A stretch of DNA of 64,000 nucleotides. Origin: Tissierella sp. GTDB taxonomy: Bacteria; Bacillota; Clostridia; Tissierellales; Tissierellaceae. A model generated the notes under the pieces. The model was given only the letters and a program-made list of their open reading frames with translations, did no database searches and had not been told where the DNA came from. Position numbers and translations under genes: made by a program. Positions 17,881 to 26,632 of this stretch are shown here, one piece after another (positions within the stretch are counted from its first letter, which is position 1; each line of letters starts with the position of its first letter). The DNA lies in NCBI RefSeq assembly GCF_031460495.1, contig NZ_JAVKTS010000002.1, forward strand, positions 62,001-126,000, in the 5' to 3' direction.

Positions 17881-18501
17881 ATGTATATTAAAAATCCTAT
17901 GGAAATAGAAAATAAGAGCATGGATATTATCGATGAGGTCATGGGAGATACTAATTTCTCAGAGGAAGAAAAAATAATTGCAAAGAGAATGATTCATACT
18001 ACTGGAGATTTTGATTATAGGAATATAATTGTATTTAAAAATAATTTTATTGAAGAGGCAAAAAAGGTTATTTTAGAAAAAAATATTATATTTACAGATA
18101 CAAAGATGGCCTCTATTGGAATCAACAAGCCAGCCCTTAATAAATCGGGGTGTGAATTAAAATGCTATATAGATGATGAACGAGTTTTTGCTCTATCTAA
18201 AGAGTTGGGAACTACAAGGTCTGCCTGTGCAGTGGATTTAGCTGTTAAAGATGGGGTGGAAGTATTTGTCATTGGCAATGCACCTACTGCCTTGTTTAGG
18301 ATATTGGAGTTAGTTAAAGAAGGTAAGGTCAATCCAAAACTAATAGTAGGAGTCCCTGTTGGCTTTGTAGGTGCGGCAGAGTCAAAGGAATATTTAAGAG
18401 AGTTTAATATACCATCAATATCCACCGTAGGAAATAAGGGTGGAAGTAATGTAGCAGCTTCCATTATCAATGCCCTATTATATATGGTGGTAGGCAGATG
18501 A
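17881..18501 (+). CDS. cbiC: Cobalt-precorrin-8 methylmutase CbiC
   Basis: A 206-residue enzyme that moves a methyl group from C-11 to C-12 to give cobyrinate. Family marks: RMIHTTGDFDY with the catalytic His, TDTKMASIGI, VIGNAPTALFRILEL, and the C-terminal GVPVGFVGAAESKE and GGSNVAASIINALLYM. Normal length. Overlaps cbiD by 4 bases (ATGA). Confidence 0.96.
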   Translation: MYIKNPMEIENKSMDIIDEVMGDTNFSEEEKIIAKRMIHTTGDFDYRNIIVFKNNFIEEAKKVILEKNIIFTDTKMASIGINKPALNKSGCELKCYIDDERVFALSKELGTTRSACAVDLAVKDGVEVFVIGNAPTALFRILELVKEGKVNPKLIVGVPVGFVGAAESKEYLREFNIPSISTVGNKGGSNVAASIINALLYMVVGR

Positions 18502-19574
18502 CCTTAGATTTATATGTAATTAAGGAAGGGAAGAGTTTGAGATGTGGATATACTACAGGTTCCTGTGCAGCTGCAGCAACTAAGGCTGCTGCCATTATGC
18601 TTGAAACAGGTGGGATAATAAAATATGTTGAGATAGATACACCTGCAGATGTTAGATTAAAGCTTGAAGTGACAAATCCATTTATCGAAGATAATATAGC
18701 AATCTGCTCTATTGTCAAAGATGCTGGAGATGACCCTGATAATACTGATGGGATAGAAATATTTGCAGAAGTCAGAAAAAGGGAAGATGGAAAGATAAAT
18801 ATAGATGGGGGAACAGGGATTGGAAGAATAAAAAGAAAAGGCCTATTTGGTAAGGTAGGAGAAGCAGCTATCAATCCAATACCTAGAGAGATGATTCAAA
18901 AAGAATTAAAAGAAGTCTCAAATAGTGGATATGATGTACTTATATTTTCACCCCATGGTGAGATTATTGGGAAAAAGACATTTAATGAAAATATAGGGAT
19001 TGAAGGTGGAATCTCTATTATAGGAACTAAAGGTATAGTGTATCCAATGTCTGAGGAAGCCCTAATAAAAACCATTTATATGGAAGTGGATATGGCAGAG
19101 GAGACATACGGAAAAGATCATATAGTTCTGGTACCAGGGAATTATGGAGAAAAGATATCTGAATCAATGGGTATCCATAAGCCCATGGTAAAGGTTTCTA
19201 ATTTTTTTGGGGATAGTCTTTTATATGTATATCATAAGGGATTTAAGTCCATTACCTTAATAGGTCATATAGGCAAATTTGCAAAATTATCTATAGGAGT
19301 ATTTAATACTCACAGTAAAGTATGTGATGGAAGAATGGAAGCCTTTATCTACTATTTATCATTAATGGGAGCACCAATGGAATTACTAAATAGAGTAAAC
19401 AACTCAATTACAGCTGAGGAAGGCTTAAATATCTGCATAGAAGCAGGATATGGTCATGTTAAAAAGCATATGGAAAAGGGTGCAGAAGATAGAATAAGAA
19501 AATATCTAAAGGATGAAAGCTATAATATTAAGGTAATCATCTATTCCATGGAAAGGGGAGTGAGCATATGCTGA
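18498..19574 (+). CDS. cbiD: Cobalt-precorrin-5B C1-methyltransferase CbiD
   Basis: A 358-residue enzyme of the anaerobic corrin route, methylating C-1 after acetaldehyde release. The N-terminal LRCGYTTGSCAAAATKAA and KDAGDDPDNTDG are characteristic, as are GTGIGRIKRKGL and LIGHIGKFAKLSIGVFNTHS. Normal length. Its 3' end overlaps cbiE by 7 bases, so the run from cbiC to cbiG is translationally coupled. Confidence 0.96.
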   Translation: MTLDLYVIKEGKSLRCGYTTGSCAAAATKAAAIMLETGGIIKYVEIDTPADVRLKLEVTNPFIEDNIAICSIVKDAGDDPDNTDGIEIFAEVRKREDGKINIDGGTGIGRIKRKGLFGKVGEAAINPIPREMIQKELKEVSNSGYDVLIFSPHGEIIGKKTFNENIGIEGGISIIGTKGIVYPMSEEALIKTIYMEVDMAEETYGKDHIVLVPGNYGEKISESMGIHKPMVKVSNFFGDSLLYVYHKGFKSITLIGHIGKFAKLSIGVFNTHSKVCDGRMEAFIYYLSLMGAPMELLNRVNNSITAEEGLNICIEAGYGHVKKHMEKGAEDRIRKYLKDESYNIKVIIYSMERGVSIC

Positions 19575-20164
19575 CTATAGCAGGTGTAGGACCAGGGAAT
19601 CCCAGATATTTAACCTATGATGTTAGAGAGAAAATAGAGGAAGCAGAGTATATACTGGGATTTGGTAGAGTTGCAAACTCATTAACTGATATCCGAGATG
19701 ATATTGTGCAAGTAAATAAAGTGGATGAAATATTAAACTATATAGATAAAGACAAAGAAACTCTTTTACTTGCCTCAGGAGATCCGAATTTTTTTGGTAT
19801 AGTAGATTTTATTAAAAGAAAAGAAATACCTATAAAAGAGGTCTTACCTGGCATATCTTCATTCCAATATATGCTGGCAAAACTTCAAAAACCATGGCAG
19901 GAATCATTTTTTTTGTCCCTCCACGGAAGAAGTGAGGAATTAAAAGAAATTAAGGGAAAGAAACTTACTATATTACTTATAGATAAGGATAATACGGCAA
20001 GCAATATATCAAAGGAACTTTATGGATTAGGAATTAGGGGAAAAATTTATACAGGATTCAATCTATCCTATGATGATGAAAAAGTAATTATCAAAAATAT
20101 TGGAGAAGAAATAGAAGATGTATCTTCCCTAGGAGTGGTGGTTATTGAAAATGAAATGGATTAA
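19568..20164 (+). CDS. cbiE: Cobalt-precorrin-7 C5-methyltransferase CbiE
   Basis: A 198-residue SAM-dependent tetrapyrrole methylase. It starts MLTIAGVGPGNPRYLT, the class hallmark, with LLASGDPNFFGI and VLPGISSFQYMLAKL following. It acts with CbiT, which is a separate gene here, whereas CobL in aerobes fuses the two. Overlaps both neighbours. Confidence 0.94.
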   Translation: MLTIAGVGPGNPRYLTYDVREKIEEAEYILGFGRVANSLTDIRDDIVQVNKVDEILNYIDKDKETLLLASGDPNFFGIVDFIKRKEIPIKEVLPGISSFQYMLAKLQKPWQESFFLSLHGRSEELKEIKGKKLTILLIDKDNTASNISKELYGLGIRGKIYTGFNLSYDDEKVIIKNIGEEIEDVSSLGVVVIENEMD

Positions 20165-20705
20165 AGATGAGGAATTCATGAGAGGCAATATTCCCATGAC
20201 TAAATTTAATATCAGGGTACTAACAATGGGATACTTAGCCATAGAAGAAGGAGATAGACTACTGGACATTGGAGCAGGGACAGGCTCTATATCCATAGAA
20301 GCAGCCCTTCATGGAGCTAAAGTTTGTGCAATAGAAAAGGAAAAAGAGGGCATAGAACTAATAGGGATTAATAGTAAAAACTTTGGCACAGATATTCATT
20401 TAATACATGGACAAGCTCCAGATGCCCTTCCCACAGATAGATTTAATAAATGCTTTATAGGAGGCTCTGCTAGCAAATTAGAAGAAATATTCTTATATCT
20501 AGAAGAAAATCTAGAGGGCAAGGGAATCGTATGTGGGAATTTCATAACCTTGAAAAATCTAAATAAGTTCATTGAATTTTTAAACAAATATAACTACAAA
20601 GATATAGAAGTACAATTAATCCAAGCATCAGTCATGGACAAAATAGGACTATTAAAAGGGCAAAATCCAATCTTTATAGTAAAAGGAGTGAAATCTAATG
20701 ATTAG
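20145..20705 (+). CDS. cbiT: Cobalt-precorrin-6B C15-methyltransferase (decarboxylating) CbiT
   Basis: A 186-residue Rossmann methyltransferase. The SAM loop is LDIGAGTGSISIEAAL; FIGGSASKLEEI and GNFITLKNL follow. It methylates C-15 and removes the C-12 acetate carboxyl. A TTG at 20145 has AGGAG 9 bases upstream; ATG 20151 is the alternative, and both lie inside cbiE. Its 3' end overlaps cbiF by 8 bases. Confidence 0.93.
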   Translation: MKMKWIKDEEFMRGNIPMTKFNIRVLTMGYLAIEEGDRLLDIGAGTGSISIEAALHGAKVCAIEKEKEGIELIGINSKNFGTDIHLIHGQAPDALPTDRFNKCFIGGSASKLEEIFLYLEENLEGKGIVCGNFITLKNLNKFIEFLNKYNYKDIEVQLIQASVMDKIGLLKGQNPIFIVKGVKSND

Positions 20706-21453
20706 TTTTGTAGGTGCAGGACCAGGAAATGTAGATTTAATTACAGTAAAAGGAAGAAAGCTCTTAGAAGAGGCAGATGTAGTCATATATGCAGGTTCAT
20801 TAGTATCCAAAGAACATTTAGAATTTTGCAAAGGAGAAGTTCAATTGCATAATTCAGCTTCAATGACATTAGAAGAGGTAATTGAAGTAATGGAAGACTC
20901 AACAAAGAAAGATCTAAAGCTAGTTAGACTTCATACAGGAGATCCTACAATTTATGGAGCCATAAGAGAGCAAATGGATTTGTTAGATAATAAGGGTATT
21001 TCCTATGAGGTTATACCAGGAGTCAGCTCATTTACAGCTGCTTGTGCATCTATTAAAAAGGAGTTGACACTTCCTGATGTATCTCAGACCATAATACTAA
21101 CTCGAATAGAAGGCCACACTCCAGTACCTGAGGAGGAGGACCTTGAATCTTTGGCTAAGCATAGAGCTTCAATGGCAATATTCCTTTCAGTACAAGAAAT
21201 TCATAGAGTAGTTGAGAAACTAATAAAGGGATATGGCAGTGATGATGTGCCAGTTGCCATAGTGTATAAAGCAACATGGGAGGATGAAAAAATTATATTT
21301 GGTACTCTTAAGGATATTGAAGAAAAGGTAAAAAAAGAAGGGATCAATAAGATGGCTCAAATTTTAGTTGGTGATTTTATAGAAGGGGATTACGAAAGAT
21401 CAAAGCTATATGATCCAAGTTTTACACATAAATTCAGGAGTGCATCAAAATGA
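20698..21453 (+). CDS. cbiF: Cobalt-precorrin-4 C11-methyltransferase CbiF
   Basis: A 251-residue SAM-dependent tetrapyrrole methylase: MISFVGAGPGNVDLITVKG, VVIYAGSLVSKEHL, RLHTGDPTIYGAIREQ, VIPGVSSFTAACASI. These marks separate it from CbiE, CbiH and CbiL. Overlaps cbiG by 4 bases. Confidence 0.95.
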   Translation: MISFVGAGPGNVDLITVKGRKLLEEADVVIYAGSLVSKEHLEFCKGEVQLHNSASMTLEEVIEVMEDSTKKDLKLVRLHTGDPTIYGAIREQMDLLDNKGISYEVIPGVSSFTAACASIKKELTLPDVSQTIILTRIEGHTPVPEEEDLESLAKHRASMAIFLSVQEIHRVVEKLIKGYGSDDVPVAIVYKATWEDEKIIFGTLKDIEEKVKKEGINKMAQILVGDFIEGDYERSKLYDPSFTHKFRSASK

Positions 21454-22511
21454 AAATAGCTTGTTTGTCATTTACTGAAAAAGGTAAAATTCTAGGTGAT
21501 AAACTGAAATCTTTAGATATAGAGAGCAAATTTCATGTAATTCATCATCTTTATAATAAGGATATACATGGTGGAATAAAAGGTTTTTTGAGCAGTTCTT
21601 GGGATGAATATGATGGCTTTGTATTTATTTCTTCTACTGGAATAGCTGTAAGGATGATAAATCCATATATAAAGGATAAAAGCATAGATCCAGCAATTGT
21701 GGTAATAGACGATTGTGGAAGATTTTCCATATCCCTATTATCAGGGCATTTAGGTGGAGCAAATGAATTATCCAAATGGATAGGGGAAATGATAAATGCC
21801 ATTCCTGTCATTACCACAGCATCTGATAATAGAAATATAGAGTCTTTAGATATGTTTGCTCAGAAAAATAAATATTATATAGAAGATATGGAAGCTATAA
21901 AAAATATTACAGCAATGATGGTAAATGGTAAAAGCATTGCTTTCTACTCTGAAGAGGACAAAATAATAGATTATCCTAATCTTCAAGTTTTATCATTGAA
22001 AGATGTTATTCTGAATGAAATTACCTCTGGCGTAGAGGGCATGATTATAATTAGTTCAGCAAATTTAGAAAATCAGGACAATGATATTCCAATAGCATAT
22101 TTGAGACCTAAAAATATTAATATTGGTATAGGTTGTAGGAAAGGTATAGAAGGAAGAAGAATTATTGAGGCAATAGAGACAACCCTTGGGCAAGTAAATT
22201 TATCCGATAGGAGTATCAAGGCCATTGGAACAGTTGAAGTAAAAAAAGATGAAAAAGGAATTATTGAGGCAGCGGAGTACTTCAATTGTCCAATGAAGAT
22301 ATTTACCATTGATGAAATAAAAGAAGTAGAAGATAATTTTGACAAGTCTCAGTTTGTTAAGGATACCATAGGAGTTTATTCAGTTTCTGAGCCCGCAGCA
22401 TACTTGCTTGGAGGAAATTTAATTGCAAAAAAAGCTAAATATAATGGTATTACAATATCTATATCAAAGGACATAGGAAGTATTAATTTCTATGAGAAGG
22501 ATAATAAATAA
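21450..22511 (+). CDS. cbiG: Cobalt-precorrin-5A hydrolase CbiG
   Basis: A 353-residue enzyme that opens the ring lactone and releases the C-20 fragment as acetaldehyde. The N-terminal part shows FISSTGIAVRMINPYIKDKSIDPAIVVID and SLLSGHLGGANELS; the C-terminal domain shows NIGIGCRKGIEG and SVSEPAAYLLGG. Length fits CbiG alone; it is not fused to CbiH, which is common elsewhere. CbiH itself is not found in this window. Confidence 0.95.
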   Translation: MKIACLSFTEKGKILGDKLKSLDIESKFHVIHHLYNKDIHGGIKGFLSSSWDEYDGFVFISSTGIAVRMINPYIKDKSIDPAIVVIDDCGRFSISLLSGHLGGANELSKWIGEMINAIPVITTASDNRNIESLDMFAQKNKYYIEDMEAIKNITAMMVNGKSIAFYSEEDKIIDYPNLQVLSLKDVILNEITSGVEGMIIISSANLENQDNDIPIAYLRPKNINIGIGCRKGIEGRRIIEAIETTLGQVNLSDRSIKAIGTVEVKKDEKGIIEAAEYFNCPMKIFTIDEIKEVEDNFDKSQFVKDTIGVYSVSEPAAYLLGGNLIAKKAKYNGITISISKDIGSINFYEKDNK

Positions 22512-22536
22512 TTATATTGAGAGGATATAGTATAAA

Positions 22537-23268
22537 ATGATTTGGATTATCGCAGGTACCAGTGAAGCAAGGGAAATAATAGAAAGAATAAAAGATTTAG
22601 ATAACTATATTGCCACCATAGCCACAGAAGGAGGCAAAGAATTTATCAATACTCATAGACTCATAGTAGCTAGAATGAATTATGAGGAAATGATGAGCTT
22701 CTGCCAAGACCGTAATATATCATTAATAGTAGATTTAACCCATCCCTATGCAAAAATAGTATCCCAATACGCTAAGAAAATAGCAGACAAGCTAAATATT
22801 GACTATATTAGATATGTTAGAAAAAAGATAAATATGGCAAGAAGTGCAATTTACTTAAATAGCTATGAAGCTGCTTACGAATATCTATCTAATATTTCAG
22901 GAACAGTATTTTTCACAACAGGGTCAAAAAATATTGGTGATTTTGAAAAGGTAAGAAAGGGCAATAGATTCATTTATAGAGTACTACCAGCCTTAGACAG
23001 CATAGAAGAATGTAGGAAATACAAGATTTCAATGTATGATATAGTAGCAGTCCTAGGACCATTTTCTACAAAGTATAATGAAATAATGTTTAAAGAATAT
23101 GGGGTTGATTATGTTATAATGAAAGATAGTGGAGATAAAGGTGGAACCATTGAGAAAATAAGAGCTTGTGAAGAGCTTGATATAATACCAATAATAATAG
23201 GAAGAGAAGAAGAAAAAGGTATATATAGTCTAGATGATATAGAAAAAATCATCAGAGAAAAAATTTAG
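22537..23268 (+). CDS. cbiJ: Cobalt-precorrin-6A reductase CbiJ
   Basis: A 243-residue NAD(P)H-dependent reductase of the corrin macrocycle. Recognised by MIWIIAGTSEAREI at the N-terminus, VDLTHPYAKIVSQYAKKIA, FFTTGSKNIGDF and DYVIMKDSGDKGGTIEK. Normal length. 25 bases after cbiG with a GAGAGGA ribosome binding site. Confidence 0.94.
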   Translation: MIWIIAGTSEAREIIERIKDLDNYIATIATEGGKEFINTHRLIVARMNYEEMMSFCQDRNISLIVDLTHPYAKIVSQYAKKIADKLNIDYIRYVRKKINMARSAIYLNSYEAAYEYLSNISGTVFFTTGSKNIGDFEKVRKGNRFIYRVLPALDSIEECRKYKISMYDIVAVLGPFSTKYNEIMFKEYGVDYVIMKDSGDKGGTIEKIRACEELDIIPIIIGREEEKGIYSLDDIEKIIREKI

Positions 23269-23346
23269 TTAAGGGCTTGAACACTTTCACAAAAAAGATA
23301 AAAGAAATGTCAGGTTGTCTTTTTTGGAAAAAAGGGGGAGAAATAA

Positions 23347-23601
23347 ATGGAAAACTCATATAGATTTTATAGAAATACTTCCTGTGACTATTTTCCCTGT
23401 CACAAGGTAGAAAAAGAAGATGAATTCAATTGTATGTTTTGCTATTGTCCATTATATCTTTTAGAGGATTGTGGTGGAAATAATATAGACAACGATGGAG
23501 TCAAAGATTGTTCATATTGCATAATACCTCATAGACCAAAAGGCTATGATTATATAAATAATAAGTTAATGGAACAAAATGATTTAAAAAGACGAAAATA
23601 A
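23347..23601 (+). CDS. Cysteine-rich small-domain protein
   Basis: An 84-residue protein with eight Cys (13, 18, 29, 32, 34, 42, 55, 58) plus His19 and His62, as in SCDYFPCH, NCMFCYCPLY and CSYCIIPHRP. It matches the Cys-rich small domain that recurs beside cobalamin genes in anaerobes. The Cys pattern suggests zinc, cobalt or Fe-S binding. Function is unknown; location between cbiJ and cobT suggests a role in cobalt handling or in corrinoid chemistry. Ribosome binding site GGGGGAG. Confidence 0.85.
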   Translation: MENSYRFYRNTSCDYFPCHKVEKEDEFNCMFCYCPLYLLEDCGGNNIDNDGVKDCSYCIIPHRPKGYDYINNKLMEQNDLKRRK

Positions 23602-23620
23602 TTGTAAAGGTGGGATATAT

Positions 23621-24694
23621 ATGAATTCATTAAAAGAAACATTAAATCTCATAGGGCCAGTAGATGAGAATGCAAAGAAAATTACTAGAGAAAAATGGGA
23701 TGGATTAGTGAAACCTATGGGTAGCTTAGGTACATTAGAAGAAGCTACTATAAAAATAGCAGGTATGACTGGTAAAGTAGCTAACAAAATCGACAAAAAA
23801 GCCATAGTTGTAATGTGTAGTGACAATGGAGTGGCAGATGAAGGAGTAAGTTCTGCACCTCAAATATTTACAAAGATTTTAACAGAAAGCATGACTAAGG
23901 GATTGACTGGTGTTGCTACATTGGGCAAATATACAAATACGGATATTGTAACAGTAAATCTAGGTGTAATTGGTGAAATAAATGACCCACAAATAATAAA
24001 TAGAAAGATTGCAAATGGGACAAAAAACTTCGTAAAAGAATCAGCTATGACTTATGAAGAAGCAGTTAAATCCATAGAAGTAGGTATAGAAATAGGGGAC
24101 AAACTATATAGTGAAGGATATGATATTTTAGGCACTGGAGAGGTAGGCATAGGAAATACTACTACATCTGCAGCAGTTTTATCTGCTTTAACAGGTTTAG
24201 ATGTAGATATAACCTGTGGAAAAGGAGCGGGTCTTACGGCTGAACAACATTCTAACAAGAAGGATATAATCAGAAAAGGAATAGAGGTAAACAAGCCTAA
24301 TAAAGAAGATCCAATTGATGTACTAGCAAAGGTAGGAGGCTTTGATATAGGTGGAATGTGTGGAGTAGTTTTATCAGCAGCTAAAAATAAAAAGCCTGTA
24401 GTAATAGATGGATTCATTTCTGGTGTAGCAGCTCTTTGTGCTGTTAAATTAAATCCATTGGTTAAAGACTATATAATTCCGTCTCATTTATCAGGAGAAC
24501 CAGGAGCTCAATATGTATTGAATGAATTAAAGTTAAAACCGATGTTAAATTTAGGTATGAGATTAGGAGAAGGATCAGGTTGTCCATTAACATTTCAAAT
24601 CATAGAAGCGGGTCTTTATACATTAGAAAATATGGGCACATTTGCTGAATTAGCCTTAGATGGGGATGCATTAGTAGATATAAGAGAAGAATAA
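23621..24694 (+). CDS. cobT: Nicotinate-nucleotide:dimethylbenzimidazole phosphoribosyltransferase CobT
   Basis: A 357-residue enzyme that makes alpha-ribotide of the lower ligand base. Marks: KPMGSLGTLEEATIKIAGM, VVMCSDNGVADEGVS, GTGEVGIGNTTTSAA, VIDGFISGVAAL and the catalytic-Glu motif MRLGEGSGCPL. Normal length. Which base is used (dimethylbenzimidazole or another benzimidazole or purine) cannot be told; no bza genes are present. Confidence 0.96.
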   Translation: MNSLKETLNLIGPVDENAKKITREKWDGLVKPMGSLGTLEEATIKIAGMTGKVANKIDKKAIVVMCSDNGVADEGVSSAPQIFTKILTESMTKGLTGVATLGKYTNTDIVTVNLGVIGEINDPQIINRKIANGTKNFVKESAMTYEEAVKSIEVGIEIGDKLYSEGYDILGTGEVGIGNTTTSAAVLSALTGLDVDITCGKGAGLTAEQHSNKKDIIRKGIEVNKPNKEDPIDVLAKVGGFDIGGMCGVVLSAAKNKKPVVIDGFISGVAALCAVKLNPLVKDYIIPSHLSGEPGAQYVLNELKLKPMLNLGMRLGEGSGCPLTFQIIEAGLYTLENMGTFAELALDGDALVDIREE

Positions 24695-24707
24695 TACAAA
24701 GGTAACA

Positions 24708-24734
24708 CAGAGGGACAGTCCCTCTATGTTGTTT
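24708..24734 (+). repeat. Small intergenic hairpin between cobT and cobU
   Basis: The inverted repeat AGAGGGA/TCCCTCT around a short centre, extended by AACA/TGTT arms, sits in the 55-base gap before cobU. It is similar in kind to the hairpins at 11182-11198 and 54374-54393: short, G-C-rich for this genome, and intergenic. Confidence 0.55.
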
Positions 24735-24749
24735 AGATGGAGGGATAGA

Positions 24750-25286
24750 ATGATTACTTTAGTTACAGGTGGAGCAAGATCAGGGAAGAGTCGTTTTGCA
24801 GAAAATCTATATAAGGACAAAAAAGATGTAGTATATATTGCTACATCTAAGATATTTGACGATGAAATGGAAGAAAGAATAAAACTGCACCAAAATTCTA
24901 GACCACGGGAGTGGAGAACCTATGAAGGCAATTATAATCTTCAGGATGCTATAGATAAGGAAAAAAATTATCTTCTAGATTGTATTACAGTCCTTACATC
25001 CAATATTATGTTTGATATATCTAAGGATGCAGAATATATAGATTATGAGATGCAAAGAGACATAGAAGATACTATAGTTTTAGAAATCAAAAACTTAATC
25101 AGTAATATTAAAACAAAGGATTATAATCTAGTTTTAGTTACCAACGAAGTAGGAGATTCCATAGTTCCTGAGCACCATGTATCTAGGGTATTTAGAGATA
25201 TTCAAGGAAGGGTAAACCAACAGATAGCTCAACTCACAGATCAGGTTTATTTGGTATGTTGTGGCATACCAGTGAAAATTAAATGA
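24750..25286 (+). CDS. cobU: Adenosylcobinamide kinase / adenosylcobinamide-phosphate guanylyltransferase CobU
   Basis: 178 residues. It activates adenosylcobinamide by phosphorylation and GMP transfer. P-loop GGARSGKS at residues 6-13, HQNSRPREWRTYEG, and VTNEVGDSIVPEHHVSRVFRD with the guanylylated-His region are all present. An in-frame ATG at 24726 lies in the hairpin and lacks an SD; ATG 24750 follows GGAGGG by 5 bases and gives the usual N-terminus. Overlaps cobS by 4 bases. Confidence 0.95.
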   Translation: MITLVTGGARSGKSRFAENLYKDKKDVVYIATSKIFDDEMEERIKLHQNSRPREWRTYEGNYNLQDAIDKEKNYLLDCITVLTSNIMFDISKDAEYIDYEMQRDIEDTIVLEIKNLISNIKTKDYNLVLVTNEVGDSIVPEHHVSRVFRDIQGRVNQQIAQLTDQVYLVCCGIPVKIK

Positions 25287-26017
25287 TAAAGGGGCTAATA
25301 CTTTCTTTGCAGTTTTTTTCAAGAATACCAATTAATATAAATGTAGATTTTAATGAGAAAAACGCCAAATACTCGGTATTTTTTCTACCCTTAGTTGGAG
25401 CTATAATTGGAGGATTAGGAGGACTGGTCTACTATCTAATTTCTCCATATAATAAACTTATTGCTTCTTTTCTTGCATTACTTACCACTATAATAGCAAC
25501 AGGAGGCCTGCATTTAGACGGACTTTCAGATACTTGTGATGGTTTCTTCTCCAATAGAGATAAGGAAAAGGCTTTAGAAATAATGAAGGACAGCAGAATT
25601 GGAGCCTTTGGAGTATTGAGCATTGTTCTTTTGATTTTATTCAAATTTATACTTATAGCAAGTATTGAAATGTTGCCAATAGCAATAATACTGTCCTTTG
25701 CTAATAGCAGATTAGTTGTTGCAAGAATAATATCCTACAAAAAGAGCGCTAGACCAGGGGGTCTAGGAGATTTTTTTCATAGTAGCAAACCTGAGAAGCT
25801 AATGATTGCAAGTGCAGTTATCTATATAGCTATCTTGATATTATTAGATATAAGGTATTTGATTCCATTATTGATTACAGCTTTGGCTGGAGAATATATC
25901 TCACATGTATCTTGTAAAAAAATAGATGGACTAACAGGAGATGTCTATGGTGCTATTATAGAAATAGGAGAGGCAATTTCCTTATTGAGCTTTTGGGGAG
26001 TGATGATATGGATATAA
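25283..26017 (+). CDS. cobS: Cobalamin-5'-phosphate synthase CobS
   Basis: A 244-residue membrane enzyme that joins adenosyl-GDP-cobinamide to alpha-ribazole phosphate. Marks: FFSRIPI near the N-terminus, and GGLHLDGLSDTCDGFFSNRD with the Asp-rich metal motif, followed by MKDSRIGAFGV. Six or more membrane helices. Its stop lies inside the start of cobC. Confidence 0.95.
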   Translation: MIKGLILSLQFFSRIPININVDFNEKNAKYSVFFLPLVGAIIGGLGGLVYYLISPYNKLIASFLALLTTIIATGGLHLDGLSDTCDGFFSNRDKEKALEIMKDSRIGAFGVLSIVLLILFKFILIASIEMLPIAIILSFANSRLVVARIISYKKSARPGGLGDFFHSSKPEKLMIASAVIYIAILILLDIRYLIPLLITALAGEYISHVSCKKIDGLTGDVYGAIIEIGEAISLLSFWGVMIWI

Positions 26018-26574
26018 TAATGATAAGGCATGGGGAATCTGAGGATAATATAAAAAAGATTTTCAGTAGAGATGATACATCACTTACTGAAAAAGGTATA
26101 GAGCAGATAAAAAGAACTAAAGAAACATTAAAAGAATTTACTTATGATAAAGTATATTACAGCCCATTATCAAGAACAGTAGAAACCTTAGAAAATTTAG
26201 GATTAGTAGGTACAGAAGAGCTAAGAGTCAGAGAGATTAATTTTGGAATCTTCACTGGAAGAACCTTTGAAGAAATATCAGAAGTCTATTCTGATGAAAC
26301 CAAACTATGGCTAGAGGATGCAAATAATTATGTAATCCCCCAAGGAGAAAGTTTATTAGATGTATACAATAGAGTAAAGGCATTCATAGAAGAAATATCT
26401 AAAGAAAAGGAGAATATACTAATAGTTACCCATGATTGTGTTATTCGACTAGCCATGTCATGGATATTCGATAACCCAGATTATTTCTTTAAGTTTAAAA
26501 TAGATAATGGTAGCATCAATATAATATCTATAGAGGATGATTATAAATATATAAAGAAGTTGAATTACAATTAA
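26008..26574 (+). CDS. cobC: Alpha-ribazole phosphatase-like histidine phosphatase CobC
   Basis: A 188-residue histidine phosphatase: MIRHGESEDN (catalytic His), YYSPLSRTVETLE, VREINFGIFTGRTFEE and VTHDCVIRLAM (second His). It removes the phosphate from alpha-ribazole phosphate or cobalamin phosphate. GGGGAG seven bases before ATG 26008 decides the start; the in-frame TTG at 25993 has no SD. Last gene of the cobalamin run. Substrate assignment rests on context. Confidence 0.88.
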   Translation: MDIIMIRHGESEDNIKKIFSRDDTSLTEKGIEQIKRTKETLKEFTYDKVYYSPLSRTVETLENLGLVGTEELRVREINFGIFTGRTFEEISEVYSDETKLWLEDANNYVIPQGESLLDVYNRVKAFIEEISKEKENILIVTHDCVIRLAMSWIFDNPDYFFKFKIDNGSINIISIEDDYKYIKKLNYN

Positions 26575-26632
26575 GTATACTATAAGTCAACTTATGTCCT
26601 AAGTTCATTTGTTTTGATAAGGAATCAAATTA

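Noticed and set aside
18165-18874. Minus-strand open frames across cbiC and cbiD
   Set aside because: They mirror well-conserved plus-strand genes, are Ser/Pro-rich shadows and lack ribosome binding sites.
22512-22536. Possible cbiH between cbiG and cbiJ, or fused to cbiG
   Set aside because: The gap is 25 bases and CbiG has its normal unfused length; cbiH is simply absent here.
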